Below are positions 8,182-16,704 of a stretch of DNA of 64,000 nt, one piece after another. The stretch spans positions 1 to 64,000 of the forward strand of contig NZ_JAGGPB010000056.1 in NCBI RefSeq assembly GCF_018614055.1, given 5' to 3'. Each line of letters begins with the position of its first letter. The first letter of the stretch is position 1. A program made the translations under genes and the position numbers. Origin of the DNA: Streptomyces sp. ISL-98. Lineage in GTDB: Bacteria > Actinomycetota > Actinomycetes > Streptomycetales > Streptomycetaceae. The notes under the pieces are model-generated. The model saw nothing but the letters and a program-made list of their open reading frames with translations, did not search any database and was not told where the DNA came from.

Positions 8182-9637
8182 CCATGTCGCTGAACGGGAT
8201 GAGCCGCTCGCCGACGATCTGGTACGGCTCGCTGCCCTTGCCCGCGATCAGTACGACGTCGTCGGCGCCCGCGGCGGACAGCGCGTGGGCAATGGCGCTG
8301 CGGCGGTCGGCGAAGCGTACGAACGGGGTGCCCGTCGCCGTGAGGCCCGGGGTGACCTGGTCCAGGATCGCCTCGGGGTTCTCGTACCTCGGATTGTCCG
8401 AGGTGAGAACGCACAGGTCGGAGTACGTCCCGGCGATCTCTCCCATCCGGGCACGCTTGGTCACGTCCCGGTCGCCGCCGCAGCCGAAGACCGTGATCAC
8501 CCGAGCCTTCGCGAAGCCGCGGATGGTGCCCAGGACCTTGTCCAGGGAGTCCGGGGAGTGCGCGTAGTCCACGATCACGGACGTGCCGCCCGGCGTCTCG
8601 AAGCGTTCGAACCGCCCCGGCGTCGGCGGCATCCGGTCCAGTGCGGCGACCAGCCCCGCGAGGTCGTGGCCCAGGAGGTGACAGGCCGCCACGGTCGCCA
8701 GCGCGTTGGCGACCGAGTACCGGCCGGGGACGGGGATCGCCGCCGGGTACTTGCGGCCGTCGTGGTGGAGAGTGAAGCGCGTGCCGTGGCCGTCCATGCT
8801 GAGGTCGGTCGCCCGGTAGTCGGCCTCGGAGTCGAGGGCGTACGTCACCACCTCGCCCGGCATCATCGCCACGATCGAGGCACCCACAGCGTCGTCCACG
8901 TTGACGACGGCACGCCGGCACAGGCCCTGGAAGAGGCGCAGCTTGGCGTCCCGGTAGTTGTCCATCGTGCCGTGGTCGTCGAGGTGGTCCTGGGTGAGGT
9001 TGGTGAAGATCCCGACGTCGATGAACGAGTCGTCGACGCGGTGGTTCAGCAGGCCCATCGAGGTGGCTTCGAGCACCACGGTGGACACCTCGCGGTCGCG
9101 CATGCGCCCCAGCAAGTACTGGAAGTCCGGCGATTCGGGTGTGGTCAGCACCGACCTGGGCATGGGGATCAGCTCGTCCCCGATCCGGCTGCCGGCCGTA
9201 CCGATGACGCCCACCTCTGCGCCCTCGGCGAGGCGCAGAAGGGACTCGACCATGTACGACACGGAAGTCTTCCCGTTGGTGCCGGTGACGGCGACCATGT
9301 CCATGGCCCGCCCGGGCTCGCCGTAGTACCGGGAGGCCACGGCAGCGGCCGCCTTCCTGGTGTCGGGAACCCGGACGACGCAGACTCCGGCGGCCGATGC
9401 CGATGCGGATGCCGGGGCGTCGAGCGCCGCGCTCTCGACCAGTACCGCGACGGCGCCGCGTGCGAGGGCCGGTCCGACGGACTCGGGGCCGCCCTCGGCG
9501 TGGCCGGGCACCGCGATGAACAGAGCGCCCGGTGATGCCCGGTGAGCGTCGAAGCATGTTCCGGCGGTGATCAGCGTCTCCGGATCGCCCGCGAGGACCT
9601 CGTGGTCATGGCCGGCCAGCAACTCGCTCAACTTCAC
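8153..9637 (-). CDS. Mur ligase, MurE-type (UDP-MurNAc-tripeptide synthetase paralogue)
   Basis: A 494-residue Mur ligase with all three domains: the N-terminal UDP-binding region, the central ATPase with VTGTNGKTSVSYM (P-loop), and the C-terminal domain with PTPGRFERFETP and DYAHSPDSLDKVL. SDNPRYENP contains DNPR, the motif that in classical MurE selects diaminopimelate as the added amino acid. The position of the usual SSH segment reads EATSMGLLNHR, a small departure from housekeeping MurE. The gene stands alone rather than in a division/cell-wall cluster, so it is probably a second copy with a special role in wall remodelling or in modifying a nucleotide-linked peptide. Substrate specificity is inferred only from the DNPR motif. 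Confidence 0.85.
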   Translation of the reverse strand: MKLSELLAGHDHEVLAGDPETLITAGTCFDAHRASPGALFIAVPGHAEGGPESVGPALARGAVAVLVESAALDAPASASASAAGVCVVRVPDTRKAAAAVASRYYGEPGRAMDMVAVTGTNGKTSVSYMVESLLRLAEGAEVGVIGTAGSRIGDELIPMPRSVLTTPESPDFQYLLGRMRDREVSTVVLEATSMGLLNHRVDDSFIDVGIFTNLTQDHLDDHGTMDNYRDAKLRLFQGLCRRAVVNVDDAVGASIVAMMPGEVVTYALDSEADYRATDLSMDGHGTRFTLHHDGRKYPAAIPVPGRYSVANALATVAACHLLGHDLAGLVAALDRMPPTPGRFERFETPGGTSVIVDYAHSPDSLDKVLGTIRGFAKARVITVFGCGGDRDVTKRARMGEIAGTYSDLCVLTSDNPRYENPEAILDQVTPGLTATGTPFVRFADRRSAIAHALSAAGADDVVLIAGKGSEPYQIVGERLIPFSDMATVRELAGA

Positions 9638-10019
9638 AGGGGTCCTCTCGGGGGTACGGCGGGCGAGGCCGGAATTCCGGCGTCGGCAAAGGAGGCGGCG
9701 CCCACGCGTCTACGGCAGCAGACCGCCGTACGGAGAGGGCTCCACGAACTGGGGAGTGAGGGCCGGATCAGAAACCGGCGAGCAGAAAACGCAGAAATGC
9801 GGAGAAACGGATCGCTAGCCGTGGCCGTGCAACGCGCACAGGGCATGAGGAGCCTGTACCAGGCACTCCTTCGTTTCACATGTGCGACCCATGCTTGGGA
9901 GTGTACGGCCCGCCGGGGGGCCTCAGTGCCGCGAACGGCCGCGGCGGCGGGCCGCCCCTCGCGGCGGGGCCCGCGGCAGCCCTGGCACACTGGCCGACGA
10001 TCTTCTGAAGGAGCCCGCT
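9638..10019. other. Intergenic region between divergent Mur ligase and CorA genes
   Basis: About 380 bases with lower GC near 9770-9890 (an AGAAAACGCAGAAATGCGG stretch). It must hold the two divergent promoters. I see no coding frame with convincing codon bias, no RNA gene and no strong palindrome. Confidence 0.5.
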
Positions 10020-11108
10020 ATGCCGTTGATCCGCAATATCAGCCGAGTGGTACGCCGCGCCTACGGCCGGACCGTGGATCTGAGCCATCCGACCAGGTCA
10101 CCGCTCGGCAGCGCGGTCGTCAACTGTGTGGTGTACGAGGACGGCCTGCGGCAGCCGGGCGACTGTCCGGCGGAGGAGGCCCTGCGGCGGGTCCGCAAGT
10201 CCGGCCGGGGGTTTGTCTGGATCGGGCTGCATGAGCCCGCCCAGGAGGAATTCGCCGGATTTGCCGAGCTGTTCGAGCTCCATCCGCTGGCCGTGGAGGA
10301 CGCCGTACAGGCTCATCAGCGGCCGAAGGTCGAGCGGTACGACGACGTGCTGTTCGCCGTCTTCAAGACCGTGCACTATGTCGAGCACGCCGAAGTCACC
10401 GCCACCAGCGAGATCGTGGACACCGGCGACGTCATGGTCTTCACCGGATCCGACTTCGTCGTCACCGTCCGTCACGGCGGACACGGCTCGCTCGGCCCGC
10501 TCCGGGAGGCCCTGGAGGCGGCGCCCGATCAGCTGGCCATGGGTCCTTCCGCGGTGCTGCACGCGATCGCGGACCATGTCGTCGACGACTACCTCGTGGT
10601 GGCCGATGCCGTGCAGCAGGACATAGACGCGGTCGAGAGCGCCGTGTTCAGCGAGTCGGCGGGCCGTGGCGATGCCGGCCGGATCTACCAGCTCAAGCGT
10701 GAACTCCTCGAGCTCAAGCGGGCCGTCGCGCCGCTGGCCCGGCCGCTGAACGTCCTGGCGACCGAGCCGATGCCGTCCGTGAGCCCGGACATACGGGCGT
10801 ACTTCCGTGACGTCTCGGGCGACCTGGCAAGGACCTCCGAGCAGATCACCGCCTTCGACGGGCTGCTCGACTCGATCCTGCAGGCCCATCTGGCCCAGGT
10901 GACGATCACGCAGAACGAAGACATGCGCAAGATCACGGCCTGGGCGGCGATCATCGCCGTACCGACCATGATCTGCGGCGTCTACGGCATGAACTTCGAC
11001 GTCATGCCGGAACTGCGGTGGACCTACGGCTATCCCGCGACCCTCGTCGGCATGGCCGTTTCCTGCTTCGCCATCCACCGCGCCTTCCGCCGCAACGGCT
11101 GGCTCTGA
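10020..11108 (+). CDS. corA: CorA-family Mg2+/Co2+ transporter
   Basis: A 362-residue protein starting at ATG 10020 behind GAAGGAG (10007-10013); a longer in-frame extension to 9882 runs through the intergenic region and is rejected. It has a large cytoplasmic N-terminal domain, a long helix rich in charged residues, and two C-terminal membrane segments. The family signature GMN is present as YGMNF at the end of the first membrane helix (TAWAAIIAVPTMICGVYGMNF). CorA channels are pentamers that admit Mg2+. The end lies 12 bases from the convergent amidohydrolase gene. Confidence 0.93.
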   Translation: MPLIRNISRVVRRAYGRTVDLSHPTRSPLGSAVVNCVVYEDGLRQPGDCPAEEALRRVRKSGRGFVWIGLHEPAQEEFAGFAELFELHPLAVEDAVQAHQRPKVERYDDVLFAVFKTVHYVEHAEVTATSEIVDTGDVMVFTGSDFVVTVRHGGHGSLGPLREALEAAPDQLAMGPSAVLHAIADHVVDDYLVVADAVQQDIDAVESAVFSESAGRGDAGRIYQLKRELLELKRAVAPLARPLNVLATEPMPSVSPDIRAYFRDVSGDLARTSEQITAFDGLLDSILQAHLAQVTITQNEDMRKITAWAAIIAVPTMICGVYGMNFDVMPELRWTYGYPATLVGMAVSCFAIHRAFRRNGWL

Positions 11109-11120
11109 ACTCTCTTCCCC

Positions 11121-12776
11121 TCAGGCCTCGGAGACGATTTCGCCGCCCACGACAACGGTCTCGGCGACGGTGCCCGGGATGTCCTCGGGCGCGGCGCGCA
11201 GGATGTCCCGGGAGAGGACGACGAAGTCGGCGACCTTGCCGACGGTCAGTGAACCCCGCTCGTGGTCGAGGAAGTTGGCGTAGGCGGAGCCCATGGTGTA
11301 GCCGTGCACGGCGGTGGCCACGTCCACCGTCTCGCCCGGCATCCACGGCTCGCCACCGTCGAGCGGCCGCCGCGTCACGGCGGTGTAGATGCCGGTCATG
11401 GGGTCCATCTCGGCGACGTTCCAGTCGCTGGAGAAGGCGAGCACCGCGCCGGCCTCGTGCAGGCTGCGCATCGGCCATGCCTTGTGCCAGCGGTCCGCGC
11501 CGACGTTCTGCGCCCAGTCCTTGCCCGGGCCCGCGATCTCGGGGGCGCAGTGGCGCGGCTGCATGCAGGCGACCACGCCGAGCTCCGCGAAGCGCGGGGT
11601 GTCGGCCGGGTCGAGGCATTCGACGTGGACGACCTGGTGCCGGGCGTCGCGCGGGCCGTTGACCGTACGGGCGTGCTCTACGGCGTCGAGGACGGTACGG
11701 ATGCCCCGGTCGCCGGTGGCGTGGACGAAGCACTGGAAGCCGCGCGCGTCGAGGCCCGTCAGCAGCTCGGCGAATTCCTCCGGCGGGTAGAAGGTGTCGC
11801 CCCGGTGGTGGCAGCCCGCGTACGGCTCCAGGAGGGCGGCGGTGCGCGGCTCGACGACGTCGTCGATGTAGAGCTTGAGCGGGCCGACACTCAGCCGGTC
11901 GTCGTCGTACTTCTGTGCCGCCGCGGCGAATTCGTCGAGGTCGGCTCCGGTGGTGCCGCGCGGGTGGAAGAGCGCCGCGACGATACGGGACCTGAGCCGT
12001 CCTTCGGCGCGGGCCCGCTCGTAGAGGGCGAGGTCGTCGAGGGAGTTCTGCGGCTCGACGACGGTCGTGATGCCGTACCGGATCGCATCGTCGAGGCTCT
12101 TGACGAGGCGGCCGTACTGCCGGTCGGGCGATGCCCAGGGCACGCCGAGTGCGCGCAGGGCGCGGTGTCCGTCGCGGGAAAGGCCCTTGACGGCGAAGTC
12201 CTTGATGAATCCGGTGGGTTCGCCGGTCGCGGGGTCGGTCTCGGCCTCGCCGAAGGGCAGGCTCGTACGGTCACGGCTGATGCCGAGGCGGCGCAGGGCC
12301 GCGGTGTTCAGCCAGGCGGTGTGCACGTCGTAGCTGAGGACGAAGGCGGGTGTGTCGCCGGTGACGGGGTCGAGGTCGTCGGCGCGCGGCATCCTGCCGT
12401 CCGGGATCGCCGAGTAGTCGAAGGCCTCGGCCTCGATCCACTCGGCGTCCGGGTGGGCGGTGTGCCAGGCGCGGATGCGGTCGTGGATGCCGTCGAGCGT
12501 ACGTACACCGGCGAGCTGGACGCAGGCGTCGTCGGAGCCGAGCCTGACGTGGTTGTGGGCGTCGACGAAGCCGGGCAGCACCAGCCGGCCGCCCGCGTCG
12601 ATCACCTTGGTGTCAGGTCCCGTCCACGGTTCGGCGCCGGAGTCCGGGCCGAGCCAGGCGATACGCCCGTCGCGCACGGCGAGGGCCTGGGCTTCGGGCA
12701 GTGCGGGGTCGACCGTGTGGATGCGGGCGTTGAGGAGGAGCAGTTCGGCCGGGGTGGTGCCGGTGGTGCGGGACAT
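11121..12776 (-). CDS. Metal-dependent amidohydrolase (YtcJ/AepA-like)
   Basis: A 551-residue protein starting at the ATG at 12776 (MSRTTGTTPAELLL). It has the amidohydrolase-superfamily layout: a small N-terminal beta-sandwich with the A/ADG strand, the metal motif HxH as GFVDAHNHVRLG, then FVHATGDRG and the downstream ASDWN-like segment FSSDWNVAEMDP. The insertion pattern and length match the YtcJ/AepA group, which includes N-substituted formamide deformylase. It sits 41 bases after the NCS1 permease gene on the same strand, so uptake and hydrolysis of a shared nitrogenous substrate (amide or purine/pyrimidine-like) is a reasonable inference. Confidence 0.87.
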   Translation of the reverse strand: MSRTTGTTPAELLLLNARIHTVDPALPEAQALAVRDGRIAWLGPDSGAEPWTGPDTKVIDAGGRLVLPGFVDAHNHVRLGSDDACVQLAGVRTLDGIHDRIRAWHTAHPDAEWIEAEAFDYSAIPDGRMPRADDLDPVTGDTPAFVLSYDVHTAWLNTAALRRLGISRDRTSLPFGEAETDPATGEPTGFIKDFAVKGLSRDGHRALRALGVPWASPDRQYGRLVKSLDDAIRYGITTVVEPQNSLDDLALYERARAEGRLRSRIVAALFHPRGTTGADLDEFAAAAQKYDDDRLSVGPLKLYIDDVVEPRTAALLEPYAGCHHRGDTFYPPEEFAELLTGLDARGFQCFVHATGDRGIRTVLDAVEHARTVNGPRDARHQVVHVECLDPADTPRFAELGVVACMQPRHCAPEIAGPGKDWAQNVGADRWHKAWPMRSLHEAGAVLAFSSDWNVAEMDPMTGIYTAVTRRPLDGGEPWMPGETVDVATAVHGYTMGSAYANFLDHERGSLTVGKVADFVVLSRDILRAAPEDIPGTVAETVVVGGEIVSEA

Positions 12777-12817
12777 GAGGGGTGGGCTCCTGGGGTGGTA
12801 CGGGAAGTACGGATGTT

Positions 12818-14221
12818 TCAGCGGGCTGAGCGGACGGGCGTACGGGCGGCCAGTGCCCAGTAGGTGAGGGCCGAGACGACCGAGCCGAGGAGTGTGAGGT
12901 CGGCGCCGCCGAGTGGCGCGACGAGGGGGCCGGTCCACAGCACCGAGTCGCAGGTGAGACCGGCGAAGACGATGCCGGTGAGGAGGGCGGTCATGCCCGC
13001 CGGGTGGTAGCCGGCCCGGTACCAGTACGCACCGCCGGATCCGGAGTGCAGGGCGTCCGCGTCGTAACGGCAGCGGCGCAGCAGCATGTCGGCGAGGAAG
13101 ACGCCGCCCCACGGTGCGAAGACGATGATCAGCAGCGAGAGGAAGGACAGCAGCGACGCAGTGAAGTCGGCCAGGAAGAGGGCGCCGAGCGAGCCGACCG
13201 CGGTGACGGCGGCGCTGATGACGATGGCCCTCGACCGGCTCCAGGGGATGCCCAGGACCTGGAGGTTCAGGCTGGAGGAGTAGAGCGTGATGATCGAGTT
13301 GGTGACGGAGCCGCCGAGTACCAGGGCCAGGAAGAGCGGCTGGAACCAGCCGGGCAGCAGCTTTTCGGCGCCCGCGACGGCGTCGCTCATGTCCGTCTGG
13401 GTGGCGGCCGCCACGCCCGCGACGCCGAGGGCGACCGACGAGACGAAGCCGCCCAGTGCCCCGCTCCAGGTGATGGCACGCAGCGAGGTGGTCCTGGGCA
13501 GGTAGCGCGTGTAGTCGGCGGGCATCGGCAGGTACGAGAACGGGCCTGCAAGCATGACGACGAAGGCCAGGCTCCAGCCGGCGGCGCCGGGGCCGGTGGC
13601 GGGAGCGGTGGTGTCCGCGCCGGGCAGGACGAAGACCAGGAGCGCGGCGAAGCCGATGGCCAAGGCGTACGCCATCCAGCGCTCGGCGAACTGCACGGTG
13701 GCGTGGCCCCACATGGCGACCGCGAAGGTCAGGGCGAGGGTGATCAGCAGGGCGAGGGCGCGGGCGGTGTCGCCGCCGTGCCAGCCGAGTTCGGCGAAGA
13801 AGACTTCGAGGGCGAGGGTGCCGACCACCGTATTGACGATGGTGTAGCCGATGCTGACGACCCAGTTGAGCACTCCGGCGGGCCAGTTGCCGCGTACGCC
13901 GAAGGCGGCGCGGGAGATCACGAGGGTGGCCGTTCCGGTACGGATGCCGCTGAGGCCGGCGGCGCTGATGGCGAAGAAGGCGAGGCCGCCGACGACCACG
14001 ACGGCGGTCGCCTGCCAGAAGGACAGGCCGAAGGCGACGGCGAGAGCGCCGTTGATGACGTAGGTGAAGGTGAGGTTGGAGCCGAACCAGAGCCAGAAGA
14101 GGTCCTTGGCACTGCCGTGCCGCTCCTCGTCGGGGATGGGGTCGATGCCATGGGTCTCGACCCGGAACACCTCGTCGCTCTGTTGCTGCTGATGCCGCTC
14201 CTGCTGCCGTGCTGTCTGCAT
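12818..14221 (-). CDS. NCS1-family purine/cytosine/allantoin permease
   Basis: A 467-residue membrane protein with about twelve hydrophobic segments, starting at the ATG at 14221 (MQTARQQERHQQQQ) with a GAGGCGG before it; an extension to 14281 runs into the operator palindrome. The family pattern is clear: the N-terminal FWLWFGSNLTFTYVINGALAV, the PADYTRYLP motif of cytosine/purine permeases, and a GGSVTNSI segment. It is first in a two-gene operon with the amidohydrolase and is divergent from a TetR gene across a perfect palindrome. The substrate is probably a nitrogenous base or hydantoin-type compound; this is inference. Confidence 0.9.
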   Translation of the reverse strand: MQTARQQERHQQQQSDEVFRVETHGIDPIPDEERHGSAKDLFWLWFGSNLTFTYVINGALAVAFGLSFWQATAVVVVGGLAFFAISAAGLSGIRTGTATLVISRAAFGVRGNWPAGVLNWVVSIGYTIVNTVVGTLALEVFFAELGWHGGDTARALALLITLALTFAVAMWGHATVQFAERWMAYALAIGFAALLVFVLPGADTTAPATGPGAAGWSLAFVVMLAGPFSYLPMPADYTRYLPRTTSLRAITWSGALGGFVSSVALGVAGVAAATQTDMSDAVAGAEKLLPGWFQPLFLALVLGGSVTNSIITLYSSSLNLQVLGIPWSRSRAIVISAAVTAVGSLGALFLADFTASLLSFLSLLIIVFAPWGGVFLADMLLRRCRYDADALHSGSGGAYWYRAGYHPAGMTALLTGIVFAGLTCDSVLWTGPLVAPLGGADLTLLGSVVSALTYWALAARTPVRSAR

Positions 14222-14245
14222 CGCCCCGCCTCTCGGTAACCAGAC

Positions 14246-14282
14246 CTTGAATGCCGTTCTAGAACTTAGAACGGCATTCAAG
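14246..14282. promoter_or_regulatory. Perfect inverted repeat, likely TetR operator
   Basis: Arms CTTGAATGCCGTTCTA (14246-14261) and its exact complement (14267-14282) are separated by GAACT. The 16-bp perfect symmetry sits 24 bases before the permease start and about 95 bases before the divergent TetR start. Inside it a second palindrome, GTTCTAGAAC, is nested. This is the expected position and form of an autoregulatory TetR operator controlling both genes. Confidence 0.75.
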
Positions 14283-14375
14283 ATGCGGTGCGCCTGGCCG
14301 ACCCGTCAAGACCCTGCGCGAAATCCGCGGATAAGGTCGTGTTCCATCGGGAACGGCACGGCGGAGGCGGAACGA

Positions 14376-14978
14376 GTGGCAGGAGCGGCGCGACGGCGCG
14401 ACGGGCACTTCGCACAGGAGCGGATGCTCGAGGAAGCCATGGCGGTCATCGCCGAGCAGGGGCTCGCGGCGCTCACCATGTCGGCCCTGGCCGAGCGGCT
14501 GGAGACCAGCGGCGGCCACATCCTGTACTACTTCGGCAGCAAGGACCGGCTGCTCCTCGAGGCGCTGCGCTGGAGCGAGGCCGACCTCACGAAGGAACGC
14601 CGCACGCTGCTGAGCCGCAGGACGACGGCGGAGCGCAAGCTCGATCAGTTCCTGGAGCTGTACCTGCCACGGGGACCGCGCGACCCGCGCTGGATGCTGT
14701 GGATCGAGCTCTGGGCGCGTACGCCCGCCAACGAGGAGCTGCGCCAGGCCCAGGAGGAGATGGACCGGGGCTGGCAGGAGGACCTGGAGGCGCTGCTCAC
14801 CAAGGGGGTCGCGCAGTCCAGGTTCGCGGCGATGGACGTACCGGAGCGCGCCGGTGAACTCCTGGCGCTGCTCGACGGTTTGAGCACCCGCGTAGTGCTC
14901 GCCCAGCGCGGCAGCGACCGCCGCCGGGCCCTGGCATCGGCCAGGTCGGCGGCGGCCCTGCTGATTCCACGCGTCTGA
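14376..14978 (+). CDS. TetR-family transcriptional regulator
   Basis: A 200-residue protein starting at GTG 14376 after GCGGAGGCGG (14361-14370); the ATG at 14247 lies inside the palindrome and is rejected. The N-terminal helix-turn-helix is standard: ALTMSALAERLETSGGHILYYFGSKDRLLLEAL. The C-terminal ligand domain has a BetI-like WIELWARTPANEEL segment. Its divergence from the NCS1 permease/amidohydrolase operon across a perfect inverted repeat suggests it represses that operon and itself, with the transported compound as possible inducer. Confidence 0.9.
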   Translation: MAGAARRRDGHFAQERMLEEAMAVIAEQGLAALTMSALAERLETSGGHILYYFGSKDRLLLEALRWSEADLTKERRTLLSRRTTAERKLDQFLELYLPRGPRDPRWMLWIELWARTPANEELRQAQEEMDRGWQEDLEALLTKGVAQSRFAAMDVPERAGELLALLDGLSTRVVLAQRGSDRRRALASARSAAALLIPRV

Positions 14979-14982
14979 CGTG

Positions 14983-15057
14983 TGAAGTCTGACGTCCGGC
15001 GTCTGGCCCCTGACGTCTGGCCTCTGGCGCCCGACGCCTGACGCCTGACGCCTGACG
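14983..15057 (+). repeat. Degenerate tandem repeat (TGACGTCTGGC-like)
   Basis: Between the convergent TetR and MFS genes about 75 bases consist of imperfect 10-11 base units (TGACGTCTGGC, GACGCCTGAC), with the last three GACGCCT units nearly identical. It may act in transcript termination or be replication slippage; no coding content. Confidence 0.6.
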
Positions 15058-15067
15058 GGAGAGACCG

Positions 15068-16597
15068 TCAGTGGGCGTCCTCGGTCGGGCGCAGGCCCTT
15101 GGGGATCTTCGCCCAGGCGAGCGCCGCCGCGGCCAGCGGCAGCACCGCGGCGAGCAGGAACGTCGGGGTCATGCCCGCGGTGAAGGCCGTGGAGACCTTT
15201 TCGAGCAGCGCGGCTCCCGCCGGGCCGCCGGTCAGTCCGGCCACGTGCGCGGCCTCGCCGACGGAGTCGCGTACAGACTCCGACGCCGCACCGCTCAGGC
15301 CGAGTTCGGGCAGGTTTGCCCGGTACAGGGCCGAGGCGATGCTGCCGAGGATGGCGACGCCCATGGCCGCGCCCAGTTCGTAGCAAGTCTCCTCAATCGC
15401 GGCGGCGCCACTGACGTCGCACGCCGGGGCCGAGGCCATGAGGGTGACCGAGGCGACCGTGGTCGCGATGCCTACGCCGCAGCCCAGGACAGCCAGTGCG
15501 AAGGCGACGGACGGGTAACCGAGGGCGCCGGACTGCTGGAACAGCCAGGGAAGCGCGAGGCCCGCGGTCATCATCAGCAGTCCGGCGCCCAGGACGTGCC
15601 GGATCGGGAGCCGGTGCATCAGGGCGGGTGTGACCAGTGAGGTGACGACCAGCCCCAGCGGCGCGGGGAGCAGCCTGATGCCGGCCTGGAGCGGGGTGTA
15701 GCCCTCTCCGTACTGGAACCACTGGGTGATCAGGAACAGCGCCGAACCGAGCGCGATCATCCCGAGGAAGATCGCGGCCGCTGCGATACTGAAGGACCGG
15801 TTCGCGAACAGCCGTACCTGCAACAGCGGCTGCTCCAGCTGGAGTTGGCGACGTACGAACACCGTCAGCGCGACCACGGCCACGCCGAGCAGCACCCAGG
15901 CGACCGGGTCCGCCGGTCCGCCCTTGCCGAGCTGCTTGATGCCGCCCGCGAGGGCGAGCATGCCGACGACGGACTGTCCGACGCCCCACCAGTCCCAGCG
16001 CCCGGGCCTGGGCTGACGGGATTCGGGCAGCAGCCACAGGCCGAACGCGATCACGGCGAGCGCGACCGGAACATTGAGCAGGAACGCGGACTGCCAGCCG
16101 TTCTTCTCGACGAGCAGACCGCCGACCACCGGGCCTAGCGCCATGCCGCCGCCGAAGACGGCGGCCCAGACGGCGTACGCGAAGGCGCGTTCACGGGCGT
16201 CGGTGAAGACGTGCCGAAGGATCGAGAGGGTCGACGGCATGATGGCCGCGCCACCGACTCCGAGCAGCGCGCGGGCGGCGATGACCTGCCAGGGGGCGGT
16301 GGCGAAGACGGCGATCAGCGAGGCGAGCGCGAAGACGGCGAAGCCGATGATCAGCAGACGCTTGCGGCCCCAGCGGTCGCCGAGCGCACCGGCGGTGACC
16401 AGCACGCCGGACAGCGCGAGGGCGTACACGTCGATGATCCACAGCTGCTGGACGGAGCTGGGCTGGAGGTCGGCGACGAGGGAGGGGAACGCGACGTTGA
16501 GGATCGTGGTGTCCATCGCGATCAGCAGCAGGCTGCCCGAGAGGATCGTGAGGACGGCCCAGCGTCGGGGGTCGAGCTGGGCGGGGGCGGGGTGCAT
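15068..16597 (-). CDS. MFS drug exporter, DHA2 (14-TM, EmrB/QacA-like)
   Basis: A 509-residue membrane protein with 14 hydrophobic segments. It starts LTILSGSLLLIAMDTTILNVAFP, containing the DHA2 motif around TILNVA, and has the GxLGDRWGRKRLL loop (ALGDRWGRKRLLIIG) after segment 2 and the antiporter motif region ALGPVVGGLL. It should expel a drug or natural product with proton exchange. A TetR-type palindrome lies just upstream of the start (16640-16659). The neighbouring regulator genes are TetR (14376, with its own operator) and LysR (16705). Confidence 0.92.
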   Translation of the reverse strand: MHPAPAQLDPRRWAVLTILSGSLLLIAMDTTILNVAFPSLVADLQPSSVQQLWIIDVYALALSGVLVTAGALGDRWGRKRLLIIGFAVFALASLIAVFATAPWQVIAARALLGVGGAAIMPSTLSILRHVFTDARERAFAYAVWAAVFGGGMALGPVVGGLLVEKNGWQSAFLLNVPVALAVIAFGLWLLPESRQPRPGRWDWWGVGQSVVGMLALAGGIKQLGKGGPADPVAWVLLGVAVVALTVFVRRQLQLEQPLLQVRLFANRSFSIAAAAIFLGMIALGSALFLITQWFQYGEGYTPLQAGIRLLPAPLGLVVTSLVTPALMHRLPIRHVLGAGLLMMTAGLALPWLFQQSGALGYPSVAFALAVLGCGVGIATTVASVTLMASAPACDVSGAAAIEETCYELGAAMGVAILGSIASALYRANLPELGLSGAASESVRDSVGEAAHVAGLTGGPAGAALLEKVSTAFTAGMTPTFLLAAVLPLAAAALAWAKIPKGLRPTEDAH

Positions 16598-16639
16598 TGA
16601 GGGTCCTGTTCGGCTTGTTCCGGCACACTACGGTCTCGC

Positions 16640-16659
16640 TTGAGACATCAGTGTCTCAA
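16640..16659. promoter_or_regulatory. Inverted repeat in the MFS promoter region
   Basis: TTGAGACA and its exact complement TGTCTCAA are separated by TCAG, 43 bases upstream of the MFS start. A regulator-binding site is likely, but the cognate regulator is not evident in the window. Confidence 0.55.
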
Positions 16660-16704
16660 ATAAGACTGAGATGCGCACCTCGGATTTCCCGCGTGCGTTT
16701 TGCC

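Noticed and set aside
9882..10019. N-terminal extension of CorA
   Set aside because: Poor coding bias; a good RBS precedes ATG 10020 and homology begins there.
11262..12863. 533-codon frame antisense to the amidohydrolase
   Set aside because: Typical GC-bias shadow; the minus-strand gene has clear metal motifs.
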